From the IMG/VR virus record IMGVR_UViG_3300033153_014439, positions 1 to 44,488 of that record: 44,488 nucleotides of DNA. One strand, 5' to 3'. Within the stretch, counting starts at the first letter, position 1. Every line of letters starts with the position of its first letter. Shown here piece after piece: positions 23,110 to 32,278 of this stretch. The notes beneath the pieces are model-generated. The model ran no database searches and was not told the DNA's origin. It was given only the letters and a program-made list of their open reading frames with translations. Made by a program: the position numbers and the translations under genes. This DNA comes from a virus.

Positions 23110-23997
23110 ATGCCACATCCCGTAGAACCACGGCCTGTCGATATAGGCCGCTATGTCGGATACATGACCACGGTTATGCAATTGCGGCAGGCTCGCGAAC
23201 AATTTGAATTCGCAAAGCAGCGCGCAGCGGAACAGTCCGCGCTCGACTGGATGCGTATGCAGAACGCGCGGACTGCGCTCGAAATACAACAGGCCAATCT
23301 CGCTTTACGGCAACGCGAATTGGGGCAACGCCAGGCGGAGTTCCAGGCCGAGGCCCCACAACGCAAGGCCCAACTCCAATACACGCAAGCCCAAACCGCC
23401 AAGACGCAAGAGGCCATCGAGAATGAGCAGGAAATGGACGCGCTGCGTCCCGTACCCGAGGATTTACTTGACTATATCCACAGGGTTGGGGGCGCCGTCG
23501 AGAGCAATTATGAGCGCCAATATCCCGCCCTGCCGGGCGCACGGGGCGCGCACACTCTCGTGCATCGCGCCCGCAAGGAGGACATCATCAAGGCGCTGGA
23601 TGAGCGCCATCGCGACAAGCAACTTGCCTTGCGGGAAGGCGCGGCGGAGGAGAAAGGCCCTGCGCTGACAGCGCTGCAAAATGCGCAGTCGTATTTCGGG
23701 CAATATGCCGCCGCCGCTCGCCCGAAGGTGATGGAACACTTGGGCGAATTTGATGCCGCGCACCCCGAGGAATTCCACCGGCGTGTCCTCGATGCCGCCC
23801 AGTGGTACATGGACAACTACACCCGCAACGCCACGGCCGCAGGCGTTGATATGATACCCGACGCCTTCAAGGAATACATCGAGGAAATCCGCACCCTGTA
23901 TCCGGCCTACTACGGCTGGGTGCGCCAGCAATCCGGCGCCAAGGACCCCATGACCGTGCTCGCGGAGACGATTGCCGCGCGGGTCGCCAATGAGTAA
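23110..23997 (+). CDS. Internal virion (ejection) protein 2, coiled-coil
   Basis: 295 residues, strongly helical. Residues ~20-110 form a long Gln/Glu/Ala coiled coil (QLRQAREQFEFAKQRAAEQS, AEAPQRKAQLQYTQAQTAKT). The C-terminal half is globular helical (YFGQYAAAARPKVMEHLG). It lies between the glycine-rich protein and the giant ejection protein and overlaps the latter by 8 bp. Probably part of the ejected trans-envelope conduit. Confidence 0.6.
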   Translation: MPHPVEPRPVDIGRYVGYMTTVMQLRQAREQFEFAKQRAAEQSALDWMRMQNARTALEIQQANLALRQRELGQRQAEFQAEAPQRKAQLQYTQAQTAKTQEAIENEQEMDALRPVPEDLLDYIHRVGGAVESNYERQYPALPGARGAHTLVHRARKEDIIKALDERHRDKQLALREGAAEEKGPALTALQNAQSYFGQYAAAARPKVMEHLGEFDAAHPEEFHRRVLDAAQWYMDNYTRNATAAGVDMIPDAFKEYIEEIRTLYPAYYGWVRQQSGAKDPMTVLAETIAARVANE

Positions 23998-26900
23998 GTT
24001 CACCTTCACGCCGTTCGCCAGTGCCCCCGTCGCCGAATTCACCTTTACCGATTTCGGCGATACCGGGGGTTTTGTGTTTTCGGACTTGCCCTCAACGTAT
24101 AAGAGCCCCCCGTCCCCTGCCGCTGCCATTTGGCAAAAGGCGGTCGCGGAATCCCCCACCGTGCCCATGAGCGAAGCCCAGGCACGGCACGCCGCGCCGA
24201 TGTTGCCTGACGAACAGGCCGAGGGGGTAGCGACGGGGCGTGAAGCACTCGAAAAGTTGTACTTCTGGACGTTCAAGCAGGTTTTTCCGCAGCAAGCCCG
24301 CCGCGTCGAGGAAATCGCCGATGACCCGTCTGTCCTGCTCCAGCCGTGGAAGCGTGCGGCGGAAAACATGCGCGCGCGTGGGCGCAAGCCGATTTGGGAG
24401 CCGGGCCTGGACTGGGGCGCAATGGGCAACTGGCTCTGGCAGGGCGGCAAGGCCGTCTTGTCTACCTTTGGCGAAAACATCGGCCCGATACTCAAAGACG
24501 TGAATATCCCCGCGCGCGTGCTCGGCCCCATCGTCGAAGCCGTCGCGCAAACCGAAGAGCACGCACCGTACAGCAGCCCCGCGAACGAAGTGCTCTTGAT
24601 GCTGCAGAAATCGCCGGAAATCGCAAAGAAGGCGTGGGAGATATTCGTCGATGTGCAACTCAAGGACGGTGACGCCGACCTCGTGAAACAGGCCGTGGCC
24701 GCATACGTGGACAAGGGTGTCATTGAACCGGACAACGCGGGTTACCTTGCGGCGTTCTTCGGGGTCTTCTCCAATCCCGTCATCATGCACTCGGTGCTTA
24801 CGCGCGATCTTCCCGCGCTCGAACAGGCCATCAAGCGCCGGTTCCCGAACGCGATGGCCAAGATGCAGGCGCGCGCCTCGCTCATCGAAAAAGGCGTTGA
24901 CCTCGACAGCGGGTTTTCCATCCGCGCCGCGCTTTCCGGATGGCGAGGCAAACTGTCGCGCGGCGAACGCGCGTTCCTGAAATCGGAACTCGCCAAGTGG
25001 CAGGGCCGGTTCGGTATGGGCGTCAAAGGTCGCGGCTTTGAAATGATCGATGCGAACCGCTGGCAGGTCGAAAACGAAGCCCGCTGGTTGCAGGCGAAAC
25101 AACCGCGCGGCATGAGCGGTGTGGCGGGCTTCCCACACGAACGTCCGCCCCTTATGTCAGCCAGGCCGTTGATCAATATCGAGCGGCCTGCGCCACCGGA
25201 GATCCTGCCGGTGTCTGTGATTAAACAGGCCGCGCCGACTCCCGTACCCGCCACCCAATTCGAGCAGCCAGCGTGGTTTCAGCCGACGGGCCTCGTCGGC
25301 CCCGCCAAGGACATCATGGGGGCGGAGATTGTCGATGCTCTTGCCGTTACCGCCGAAGCGGACATGCTCGTAACGCGCGTGCCCCCCGTACCGGCAACGC
25401 TGGCGGAAACTCCCGGCGCGCCAGCCGCCCCTGAGGCAGATATTGAGGGGAAGCAACCGTGGGAGATGACGCGCGACGAGTTTCGCGCGTACTGTAGGCA
25501 GTCGCTCGCCGAGCGGGACTTGCCAGGTGCGCCAAACCAGGCAACAGCCGAAGCACACATTGCGAAACAATTAGAAGCATTTGATGTGGGCGCAATGGAT
25601 GATACCGTATGGCGATATCGTCGGGAACACATTCAACGTGCTCTCGCAGAAGGTAAACCCGTGCCTGCTGAAGTACTCGCGGATTATCCAGACTTGGCGC
25701 ACGGGGCCGAAGCCGAAGCGCCGGAGTCACCGACCGCACAGCGCGTGATTGCGGATGCCGAGGCCCACCTCAAGGCCCTCGACACGGCCGTCGCTAACGG
25801 CGAACACCTGCCCGCCCCGCCCGATTACCCTGATGACGAGCGCGCACCGGAACTCCCCGTCAAGTACGTCACAGTGCAACCGACCGAAGAGGGCGTCACC
25901 GCACGGCTTGCAAACATTGGGCCGGGCATTATCCGCAATCCGGTCGTCACGGATATCGTCAAGGAGACCGGTGCAGACCTGTACATCGAACGCACGCGCA
26001 ACCACGACAATCTCTACATCGTCAAGGAGGGCAAAATTGTCGCGGGCCTGCGGCGCGGTATGCGGGGATGGCGGCCCCGCATCGCCGGGCCGAATTACAA
26101 GGACGTGGCCGGGCAAACCTTTGCCATCGAGGGGATAGCCCCGGCGCGCGAAACGGACGGTGAGGCCATTGATGAACTCATGGCCGACTTGGCGTCAATG
26201 AAAATCCGCGACCTCGACGACGAGGTGACGAAGTTCTATGCGGGCCTACCGCCCGCAAGCGAACTGTGGGATGCCAAAACCGAATTCGTCAACTGGCTTG
26301 CGGGCATGGTGCCCCCCAACGGCTTGCGCACCAGAAGTGATATTGCCAACATGCAGATAGGTGCGCTCATGGGCGACATCTTCGGCGTACTGAACAAGCA
26401 TGAGTTCATGGCCGCGCGCGCACGCGACTACTGGGTTGGACAGTCCGAGCGGCTCCGCCACTATCTCAAACACCCGGCCCGGCTGAAGGGCAAACTCGCA
26501 AATATCTGGCGGGATACGCCGCTTACGGACGATGTGCGCATGGAGGTCTATCGCGGCGTCGAAGACCCCGACGCCCGCGACCTATCGGAATGGCAGCGCA
26601 AGGAAGCACGCAAATTCGCCGAACGCATGAACCGCTACTTCGAGATGGCGGTTGACGCCGGCCTCATGGACAGCGATTGGTTTCGCGACAATTACTTCTC
26701 ACACGTCATTGTCGGCTGGTCGCATGAACCGGGCGGTGAACCCATGCCCGCCAAGGAGTACGGGCGATACGCGCCGGGCTGGAAGAAAAAACAATTCTTT
26801 CAGCACCGCCGCCGTTTTGCCGGCACCATCGAAGAACTCGAAACGAACGGCGTCGAGCACACCGCCCCTGACGGCTCCTCCAAAACGCTGTACCCCATCT

Positions 26901-28870
26901 TCGTGAAAGACCCCGCCATCATCGAGCCGCTGTACGTGATGGCCCTGGGCCGCGGTATCGCCATGCAGTCGGTGATGAGCGGGCTGTACGGCCTGCCCAC
27001 CGCGACAGGCTACAACGGCGTGGTGAACAAAAACGTCTTTGCGTCCATGCCGGAAAACACGCGCGAGAAATATCGGCGGCTGGATATCGCTGGCTTGAGC
27101 AAGTGGCGCGTCATCGACAAGGAGCGCGATGCGGACGGCACGGTGCGCCTCATCAAACTCGCCGAACAGGAACTCTACATCAACAAGGAACTCTATGAGC
27201 CCCTCGCCCAACTTGCCAACGTGCCGATAGACGAGCCGCTGCCGATTGTGGGCAAGATATGGGGCAAGTTGGCCGCGCTTGCCAAGCGTGCCACGCTTTT
27301 CCTGACCCCCGTCCATTTTGCCACGCTTCTCTCGTATGCGCTCGTCGCGCCCAGCGGCTTCATGTTGCACCCGTTGCAGGTCGCCAATACGCTGGGTGAA
27401 TTCGGCTCGCTGTGGGAGCGCGACGATCCGGAACTCGTTGAAGCCGTCAACGCCGGCCTTCCCCTCCCCCAACTCGGTAACGCGGAAACGGAAATCCGTC
27501 GCGGGCTGATGCAGGCCGCCAATTTCAAGCAGGCCGCCGGTGTCATCTCGCAAGCCTTCAGGCGCTTTACCGAGACATGGGTTGGCAAGGGGCTGTATAA
27601 CACGTGGCGCACGCTCAAACTCCCGCTTGACGCCTGGGATTTCGTGCTTTTCGACCGCCTCCTCGGCTCCGCCACGTGGGAAAATTACAAGTACGCCCGC
27701 GATTTCTATCTCGACAAAGGCTATGACCGCAAGACCGCCGTGCGCATGGCCGTCGAGGAGGCGTCCACCTTCATGGGCGCGTTACAGAAGGTAATGACCT
27801 CGCGCAAAGGCAATTATTGGGCACGCCGCGCCTTTCTCGCGTCGTCCTTCCGCCGCGCCAATATCGACACGCTTGTCAAGGCTATCAGCGGCAAGGGCTA
27901 TGGCTGGAAGTTTCGGCCGGTGCAGGGCGCGGGCGGAACTGGCGAGGGCGGCGGCATGCGTCGCGAACCCACCGAACTACGCAAGTTGCAGAACCAGGTC
28001 GCGCGCCGCGCAATGGCGAAAATCCTCAAGGGCATCCTGTGGGCCATTATCGCAGCCGACATCCAAACCCTCGCCCATTACATGATGCGCTGGCGCGAAG
28101 AGGGCAAGCGACCCGACCCGAAGTACCTGTGGGACGCCCTCAAGCGCAACGCGCTGACGGGAGGCATCCACGTCTATACCACCGACTTCGACCGCGCCGG
28201 ACGCGGCCTGCGGCATGTCAACGTGGTCTTCCGGCCCATGACGGAACCCATCCGCTGGATGATTCGCTTCGGGCAACAGGCCGTCAGCATTCTCAACCCA
28301 TTCACGCGGGCGGCCGCCCAGTTGGCGGGCAACATTTTGGGTATCTCGCCTTCCGTTGACCCCAACCTGCCACCCAAGCGCCGCGCCATAGAAATGGCGA
28401 AGGAATTCCTTCGCAACACGACCTTCTACGGGCGCATGCCCTACGAACTCGGCGGCTCGAAAATCCCCCGCACGCCCAAAGAGCATTTCCTCATATGGGC
28501 GGGCATATATCCCAGCGCCTACGAGCCGCACAAGGCACTGCTCGACCCCTTGCGCGAAAAAGAGGCCCTGCTCGCCGCCGACCGCGCCGATGCGAGGCTT
28601 CGCGCATGGCGGCGGTGGTTGGAGGGCGATGACGCGGAAGCCATGAAACTGTTGCTGGCACAGTATCCGCCCAAGCGCGCCGCAGAAATCATGCGGGACT
28701 TCGGCAAGATGAGCCGCACGTGGTGGGCCTTCAGGCAGTTGCCCGCCGATATGCGCTTGCAATGGTTCATGCAGATGCCGCCCGAAGAACAAGACGCCTT
28801 TATGGAAGCCGTTGCGGAAGAAATGTTCATCCGCGCCGAACAGGAAGCCAAACTGCACGAGAAGCAATGA
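23990..28870 (+). CDS. Giant internal virion / ejection protein (1626 aa)
   Basis: Start ATG 23990, overlapping the gene before. The N-terminus has a short repeat (FTFTPFASAPVAEFTFTDFG). Residues ~490-570 carry a module seen in phage and plasmid polyvalent proteins: KQPWEMTRDEFRAYC ... ALAEGKPVPAEVLADYPDL. Its DNA (25540-25700) is visibly richer in AT and unlike neighbouring codon use, suggesting a recent insertion. Two hydrophobic stretches occur later (TLFLTPVHFATLLSYALVAP and KILKGILWAIIAADIQTLAH) and could span the host membrane. The rest is helical. No lytic transglycosylase or polymerase motif was recognised. It probably leaves the capsid with DNA. Ends in an ATGA overlap. Confidence 0.7.
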   Translation: MSKFTFTPFASAPVAEFTFTDFGDTGGFVFSDLPSTYKSPPSPAAAIWQKAVAESPTVPMSEAQARHAAPMLPDEQAEGVATGREALEKLYFWTFKQVFPQQARRVEEIADDPSVLLQPWKRAAENMRARGRKPIWEPGLDWGAMGNWLWQGGKAVLSTFGENIGPILKDVNIPARVLGPIVEAVAQTEEHAPYSSPANEVLLMLQKSPEIAKKAWEIFVDVQLKDGDADLVKQAVAAYVDKGVIEPDNAGYLAAFFGVFSNPVIMHSVLTRDLPALEQAIKRRFPNAMAKMQARASLIEKGVDLDSGFSIRAALSGWRGKLSRGERAFLKSELAKWQGRFGMGVKGRGFEMIDANRWQVENEARWLQAKQPRGMSGVAGFPHERPPLMSARPLINIERPAPPEILPVSVIKQAAPTPVPATQFEQPAWFQPTGLVGPAKDIMGAEIVDALAVTAEADMLVTRVPPVPATLAETPGAPAAPEADIEGKQPWEMTRDEFRAYCRQSLAERDLPGAPNQATAEAHIAKQLEAFDVGAMDDTVWRYRREHIQRALAEGKPVPAEVLADYPDLAHGAEAEAPESPTAQRVIADAEAHLKALDTAVANGEHLPAPPDYPDDERAPELPVKYVTVQPTEEGVTARLANIGPGIIRNPVVTDIVKETGADLYIERTRNHDNLYIVKEGKIVAGLRRGMRGWRPRIAGPNYKDVAGQTFAIEGIAPARETDGEAIDELMADLASMKIRDLDDEVTKFYAGLPPASELWDAKTEFVNWLAGMVPPNGLRTRSDIANMQIGALMGDIFGVLNKHEFMAARARDYWVGQSERLRHYLKHPARLKGKLANIWRDTPLTDDVRMEVYRGVEDPDARDLSEWQRKEARKFAERMNRYFEMAVDAGLMDSDWFRDNYFSHVIVGWSHEPGGEPMPAKEYGRYAPGWKKKQFFQHRRRFAGTIEELETNGVEHTAPDGSSKTLYPIFVKDPAIIEPLYVMALGRGIAMQSVMSGLYGLPTATGYNGVVNKNVFASMPENTREKYRRLDIAGLSKWRVIDKERDADGTVRLIKLAEQELYINKELYEPLAQLANVPIDEPLPIVGKIWGKLAALAKRATLFLTPVHFATLLSYALVAPSGFMLHPLQVANTLGEFGSLWERDDPELVEAVNAGLPLPQLGNAETEIRRGLMQAANFKQAAGVISQAFRRFTETWVGKGLYNTWRTLKLPLDAWDFVLFDRLLGSATWENYKYARDFYLDKGYDRKTAVRMAVEEASTFMGALQKVMTSRKGNYWARRAFLASSFRRANIDTLVKAISGKGYGWKFRPVQGAGGTGEGGGMRREPTELRKLQNQVARRAMAKILKGILWAIIAADIQTLAHYMMRWREEGKRPDPKYLWDALKRNALTGGIHVYTTDFDRAGRGLRHVNVVFRPMTEPIRWMIRFGQQAVSILNPFTRAAAQLAGNILGISPSVDPNLPPKRRAIEMAKEFLRNTTFYGRMPYELGGSKIPRTPKEHFLIWAGIYPSAYEPHKALLDPLREKEALLAADRADARLRAWRRWLEGDDAEAMKLLLAQYPPKRAAEIMRDFGKMSRTWWAFRQLPADMRLQWFMQMPPEEQDAFMEAVAEEMFIRAEQEAKLHEKQ

Positions 28871-29130
28871 TGAATGAGCAAGATGAACTCGCCATGCGCG
28901 AACTCTACGCCAATTTCAGCGACCGCGAACTCCTCATACGCCACGCCATCATGCTGCACGAATTGCGCGACGGCGACAGGCCGCCGTGCAACCGCCTCAA
29001 GCGCCTCACCGGAAACGGTAAACTCGGATATCTCCATTACCAGTTCGGCTGGCTTGGCCTGCTGACCATCGCGGTGTTCGGCAGGGACGTCATTATGCCC
29101 CTGTTGAAATTTCTTCTCGCAGCCCTGTGA
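28870..29130 (+). CDS. Small C-terminal-anchor membrane protein (86 aa)
   Basis: ATG 28870 overlaps the giant protein's stop. The N-terminal half is acidic and soluble (MNEQDELAMRELYANFSDRE); the C-terminal 35 residues are hydrophobic (HYQFGWLGLLTIAVFGRDVI then MPLLKFLLAAL). It could be a tail-anchored protein, perhaps a holin or antiholin partner of 30999-31217. Confidence 0.55.
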   Translation: MNEQDELAMRELYANFSDRELLIRHAIMLHELRDGDRPPCNRLKRLTGNGKLGYLHYQFGWLGLLTIAVFGRDVIMPLLKFLLAAL

Positions 29131-29148
29131 CTCACTTAAGCGATTAGC

Positions 29149-29313
29149 ATGTCCCATCCGATTATACCGCACACAGAGCAAGCCGTGTATCGAGGAAGGT
29201 GGTGCGTGCGGAACTCCCGGAATTATCCCGACAGCGCGCCGGTTGCCATACTCCGTGCCGCACACACCAATCCGGCGCGCTGTTCGCTTTCCCGAGGCCG
29301 CCCATGCAGGTAG
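29149..29313 (+). CDS. Possible 54-aa basic protein
   Basis: ATG 29149 to TAG 29313, overlapping the phosphoesterase start. Sequence MSHPIIPHTEQAVYRGRWCV then a basic Arg/Cys-rich tail. No ribosome site and a large hairpin inside the frame (29234-29280) make coding doubtful; the stretch may be an untranslated leader instead. Confidence 0.25.
   Translation: MSHPIIPHTEQAVYRGRWCVRNSRNYPDSAPVAILRAAHTNPARCSLSRGRPCR
29234..29280 (+). other. Long-armed inverted repeat ahead of the phosphoesterase gene
   Basis: GCGCGCCGG (29234-29242) pairs perfectly with CCGGCGCGC (29272-29280), enclosing a 29-nt loop. It lies 24 nt upstream of the next start codon, so it could be a transcription attenuator or a translational control hairpin. 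Confidence 0.45.
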
Positions 29314-30203
29314 CAGGCGCAGGCACCCATTATATCGTGTACAACTCGCGCAGTGACGTGCTGAGCCTAACCGTTTTCGCCGACGGGCACGAGGGGGCAC
29401 GTGGTGCGCGCACGGACAAACTCGACCGCGACATAGCCGCAATCCGCGATGATCCCAACGCCTACTGGCTGCACCTCGGCGATTACGCGGACTTCATCAG
29501 CACCTCGGACCGACGGCGCTTTGACCCCGCCGTCCTTGACCCCACCATCCCGATAGAGGCGATGGGGTACCTCGGCAAGTACCTTGTCACGCGGGTGCGC
29601 GACCGCTTCGCACCCATTGCGCACAAGTGTATCGGCATCGGATATGGCAACCACGAGTGGTACTACATGAAGGAGGAGGAGCAGCAGGATTTGCACGGCT
29701 GGCTCTGCCAGGAACTCGGCGTACCCAATTTCGGCTATTGCTTCATCACGGACGTGGCATTCATACGATGTTCCCGGGGTAAGCCGGGCCTGTATCGCGA
29801 GCGCCCGTACAAAAAGGGCGGGCAGACGTGGACGCGGCGCATATTCGGCCATCACGGGGCTTCATGCGCACAGACACCAGGCGGGCGCATCAAGCATATT
29901 GACGACGCCATGCACCAATATAACGCCGATATTTACCTGCTGGCCCACGTGCACGGCCAAGCCGTGGCCCCGCCGCACGTCGTGCTTGGGGCCAATCACG
30001 ACTGCTCGCGCATACAGCCGTATTACAAACTCGGCGCGATTACCGGTTCGTATCTCGAAACATATCCCGAGGGCGCGGGTGCGGGTTACGGCGAACGGCG
30101 CATGTATCGCCCGTCGCATCTCGGCGCGATAAAGGTCTATTTCGAGCCTGACAAGCGCAAGGCGTGGATACCGACGGTGGTGCAATGGGAGGATGCGACG
30201 TGA
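29304..30203 (+). CDS. Calcineurin-like metallophosphoesterase
   Basis: 299 residues from ATG 29304 (GAGG 6 nt upstream). All five metal motifs are present in order: FADGHEG (Asp27, His29), LGDY (59-60), GNHE (115-118), GHHG (182-185) and AHVHG (214-218). The family uses two metals to hydrolyse phosphomono- or diesters; phage members act on nucleic acid ends, nucleotides or second messengers. Substrate cannot be inferred. Ends in a GTGA overlap with a short leader. Confidence 0.85.
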   Translation: MQVAGAGTHYIVYNSRSDVLSLTVFADGHEGARGARTDKLDRDIAAIRDDPNAYWLHLGDYADFISTSDRRRFDPAVLDPTIPIEAMGYLGKYLVTRVRDRFAPIAHKCIGIGYGNHEWYYMKEEEQQDLHGWLCQELGVPNFGYCFITDVAFIRCSRGKPGLYRERPYKKGGQTWTRRIFGHHGASCAQTPGGRIKHIDDAMHQYNADIYLLAHVHGQAVAPPHVVLGANHDCSRIQPYYKLGAITGSYLETYPEGAGAGYGERRMYRPSHLGAIKVYFEPDKRKAWIPTVVQWEDAT

Positions 30204-30268
30204 GCCGAGCGCATATTGGCTTTCCCACCTATACGTGCAAGGAAGTTGCACGATACGAGGGATTCTGA
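30200..30268 (+). CDS. Possible 22-aa coupling peptide
   Basis: GTG 30200 overlaps the phosphoesterase stop and its TGA overlaps the next ATG (TGATG). It encodes VSRAHIGFPTYTCKEVARYE then GF. Both junctions match the style of this genome, which argues for translation, but the start lacks independent support. Confidence 0.35.
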   Translation: MSRAHIGFPTYTCKEVARYEGF

Positions 30269-30624
30269 TGCAACTCTCACGCGATGGTCTCCACTATCTC
30301 GCCGGACCGTATCGCGGTGCCGTGCGGCGCAATATTCGCGAAGCGGAGCGGTGGGCCGCCGCATGCGCAAGGCGGCGCATCGCCTTCATCTGCCCGCACT
30401 TGAACTCCGCATTCATGTCGGAAGGGACGCAGCCCGACGCACCGCCCGATTTCTGGCTTGAAATGGACAAGAAGATTCTCGCCAAGTGCGAACGGGTCTT
30501 GCTCCTGCCGGGGTGGGAAGGGTCTGTGGGTGCACGCGAAGAGAAGGCGCTGGCCGAGAGGCGCGGCATTCCCGTTTATCCCATCGAAGAGTATTTCGAA
30601 TGCTGGTATGCACTAAACCATTGA
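30268..30624 (+). CDS. DUF4406/DUF1937-type, nucleoside 2-deoxyribosyltransferase-like
   Basis: 118 residues from ATG 30268 with GAGGGA upstream. The motif YLAGPYRGAVRRNIREAERW starts a Rossmann-like domain, followed by ICPHLNSAF and an acidic FWLEMDKKILAKCERVLLLPG with a later EEKALAERRGIPVY. This is the small deoxyribosyltransferase-like group found in many phages; biochemistry of phage members is not settled. It could rework nucleotides or cleave a base-sugar bond in a signalling molecule. A second, different relative lies at 39375-39881. Confidence 0.7.
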   Translation: MQLSRDGLHYLAGPYRGAVRRNIREAERWAAACARRRIAFICPHLNSAFMSEGTQPDAPPDFWLEMDKKILAKCERVLLLPGWEGSVGAREEKALAERRGIPVYPIEEYFECWYALNH

Positions 30625-30636
30625 TCGAGGCATGGG

Positions 30637-31002
30637 ATGGTCAAACCTGATAACGGCGGCGCGCGTTACAGTGAAGGCAAGCCGCGCTTTGATTTATTGC
30701 CCCCCGACGTGTTGCGCGAACTGGCCAAAGTGTACACGATGGGCGCACGCAAGTATGGACACGAGCCGGGCGGCGCCCGGAACTGGGAACGGGGGATGCG
30801 CTGGGGCGAATGTTACCGCGCCGCGCAAAGCCATCTGAACGCCTTTTGGGCGGGCGAAGACTGGAATCACGCCGATGAAGGCGGTCGGCATCATCTCGAC
30901 CATGCAATATGGAACCTGATTGCGTTGCGAACCTATACGTTGCGCGGAATCGGCACGGATGACCGAAATATACTCACAAATGTAGCGGGAGACAACGAAT
31001 GA
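30637..31002 (+). CDS. dATP/dGTP diphosphohydrolase N-domain-like (DUF5664) protein
   Basis: 121 residues. Conserved features are GARYSEGKPRFDLLPPDVL, YTMGARKYG ... GGARNWERGM, a helix with AAQSHLNAFWAGEDWN, and GRHHLDHAIWNLIAL. This matches the small all-alpha MazG-like family annotated as dATP/dGTP diphosphohydrolase N-terminal or DUF5664. In some phages related enzymes trim the dNTP pool (for example toward modified bases). No purZ-like gene accompanies it here, so a role in base substitution is not supported. Confidence 0.7.
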   Translation: MVKPDNGGARYSEGKPRFDLLPPDVLRELAKVYTMGARKYGHEPGGARNWERGMRWGECYRAAQSHLNAFWAGEDWNHADEGGRHHLDHAIWNLIALRTYTLRGIGTDDRNILTNVAGDNE

Positions 31003-31217
31003 ACGGGCTGAAATCGCTGTTGCGGTCACGGAAATTCTGGATTGCCGTTGCCGGCGTATGCGGCGTGATACTGACCGAAACGTTCGGTTGGACGGAAGCC
31101 GATGCGCACACGGTGACCACGGCAATCGTAACTATTGCCAGCGTTCTCATCGGCTCTATCGCGCTGGAGGACGCGGCTACCAAGCGGCATGGTGATATGC
31201 CGGAGGACGGGGAGTGA
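30999..31217 (+). CDS. Putative holin (two-span membrane protein)
   Basis: 72 residues. A basic N-terminus (MNGLKSLLRSRK) is followed by transmembrane helix 1 (FWIAVAGVCGVILTETFG), a short loop and helix 2 (VTTAIVTIASVLIGSIALED), then a charged tail. The SRKFW...IALEDAA pattern is common in phage holin-like proteins. Start overlaps the preceding stop (ATGA), and a lipoprotein gene follows two genes on, fitting a lysis module. An endolysin was not identified. Confidence 0.65.
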   Translation: MNGLKSLLRSRKFWIAVAGVCGVILTETFGWTEADAHTVTTAIVTIASVLIGSIALEDAATKRHGDMPEDGE

Positions 31218-31546
31218 TGAACGCATGGGACAGGGCGCTTGACGTTATCGACCGTCAGCAACGGCAAATCGAAAGTCTGCAAGCCGAAGTGGAGCAGTTA
31301 CGCACCGACCTGCGCATGGCCCAGATGTATAAATGTATGCCCGCCGAGCGGCCCGCACCCAGCCCCGATGTGCCAAACCCAATCAGTTGGCCGGATTGGT
31401 ATGTCAGTGCCCCAACGACGGGTTTGCGACGCGGCGAAATGCGGATATACCAATGGCCGCGGTCGCCATATGCATATCCGGTAGGCCCTGTAGTGTATGC
31501 GGGAGGAAAGCAATCATGGAACACAAGCGGAACGCCAGTATCCTGA
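31217..31546 (+). CDS. Coiled-coil protein with Pro/Tyr-rich tail (109 aa)
   Basis: ATG 31217 overlaps the holin stop (TGATG). Residues 1-35 form a coiled coil (RQQRQIESLQAEVEQLRTDL); the rest is Pro/Trp/Tyr-rich. It overlaps the lipoprotein gene by 31 bp in another frame, an arrangement reminiscent of nested lysis genes, but it has no membrane anchor. Function unknown. Confidence 0.5.
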   Translation: MNAWDRALDVIDRQQRQIESLQAEVEQLRTDLRMAQMYKCMPAERPAPSPDVPNPISWPDWYVSAPTTGLRRGEMRIYQWPRSPYAYPVGPVVYAGGKQSWNTSGTPVS

Positions 31547-31980
31547 GCATCGTCTATGGCCTGATGCTCATCGGCCTTATCGTCGCGGCCGGCTGTGTCA
31601 CGGTCGAGCCCATGACCGCCGAGCGCGCGGCATATCTCGCGGGGAAGGACGCGACGTATGCGCTCTGGCGTTTCGAGGGCGTATCGCTGGAGGATTTGCA
31701 GCGCGCCAAGCCGCATATCGAAGCGCTGTACAATGCGATAACGGCCACAACCGAGGCCGAACTCGATGCAGGCCTGTCAGCGTACCTTGCCGAACAAGCC
31801 AAGGCCCTCCCGCTGGCATCAGACCGCGAAATCGTCATGGAACTTCTCAATCAGACCCTCGCCCAAGTCAAACTGAAAGAGCCCGCGCTTCTCGACAGCC
31901 GCAGCATGGAGATCGCGCGCTGTATCGTCGGCGGCATACTCGACGGCATTGCCCTGGCGGAGGAGGGTGCGGCGGAATGA
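31516..31980 (+). CDS. Phage lipoprotein
   Basis: 154 residues from ATG 31516. A basic start (MEHKRNAS) and hydrophobic helix (ILSIVYGLMLIGLIVAAG) end in a lipobox VAAGC with Cys27, giving a signal peptidase II lipoprotein. The mature part is helical and acidic (TVEPMTAERAAYLAGKDATY). Position after holin suggests a lysis role (outer spanin-like) or superinfection exclusion; mature spanins are usually shorter, so this is open. It implies a Gram-negative-type envelope. Confidence 0.7.
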   Translation: MEHKRNASILSIVYGLMLIGLIVAAGCVTVEPMTAERAAYLAGKDATYALWRFEGVSLEDLQRAKPHIEALYNAITATTEAELDAGLSAYLAEQAKALPLASDREIVMELLNQTLAQVKLKEPALLDSRSMEIARCIVGGILDGIALAEEGAAE

Positions 31981-32237
31981 CCGACCTCGCCGCCAGACTC
32001 TTGGCCATCGTGATTGCGCGCACGACACCGCTCACGCAGGCGGACGCGGCGATTCTGATGAATCTGGCCGCTGAAATCCGGAGGGCCGTGAGCGTGCGCG
32101 GCGTCCGGTGCCCCTACGGGCGCGAGGGCGACGACTTGTGCGTGCCGGACAAATGGTCACGGCAAGACCGGACATACCATGCGAAGATGTGCGCGCATTG
32201 TCCGGTGTTTCGCAAAGTGCGGGGGAAACGGGACTGA
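31977..32237 (+). CDS. Small Cys-rich protein (86 aa)
   Basis: ATGA overlap with the lipoprotein gene. An N-terminal helical part (MTDLAARLLAIVIARTTPLT) is followed by a possible zinc site C-P-Y-G-x5-LC and CAHCPVF near the C-terminus. No family recognised. Confidence 0.5.
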   Translation: MTDLAARLLAIVIARTTPLTQADAAILMNLAAEIRRAVSVRGVRCPYGREGDDLCVPDKWSRQDRTYHAKMCAHCPVFRKVRGKRD

Positions 32238-32278
32238 GCGACACACTAGGCGCGGAAGACGGTTGGACGCTGTGGAAG

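Noticed and set aside
29487-29495. Other TCATCAG/CTGATGA words (for example in 29304-30203, 25831, 32056) as further hammerheads
   Set aside because: No GAAAC plus closed stems around them; they are ordinary codons.
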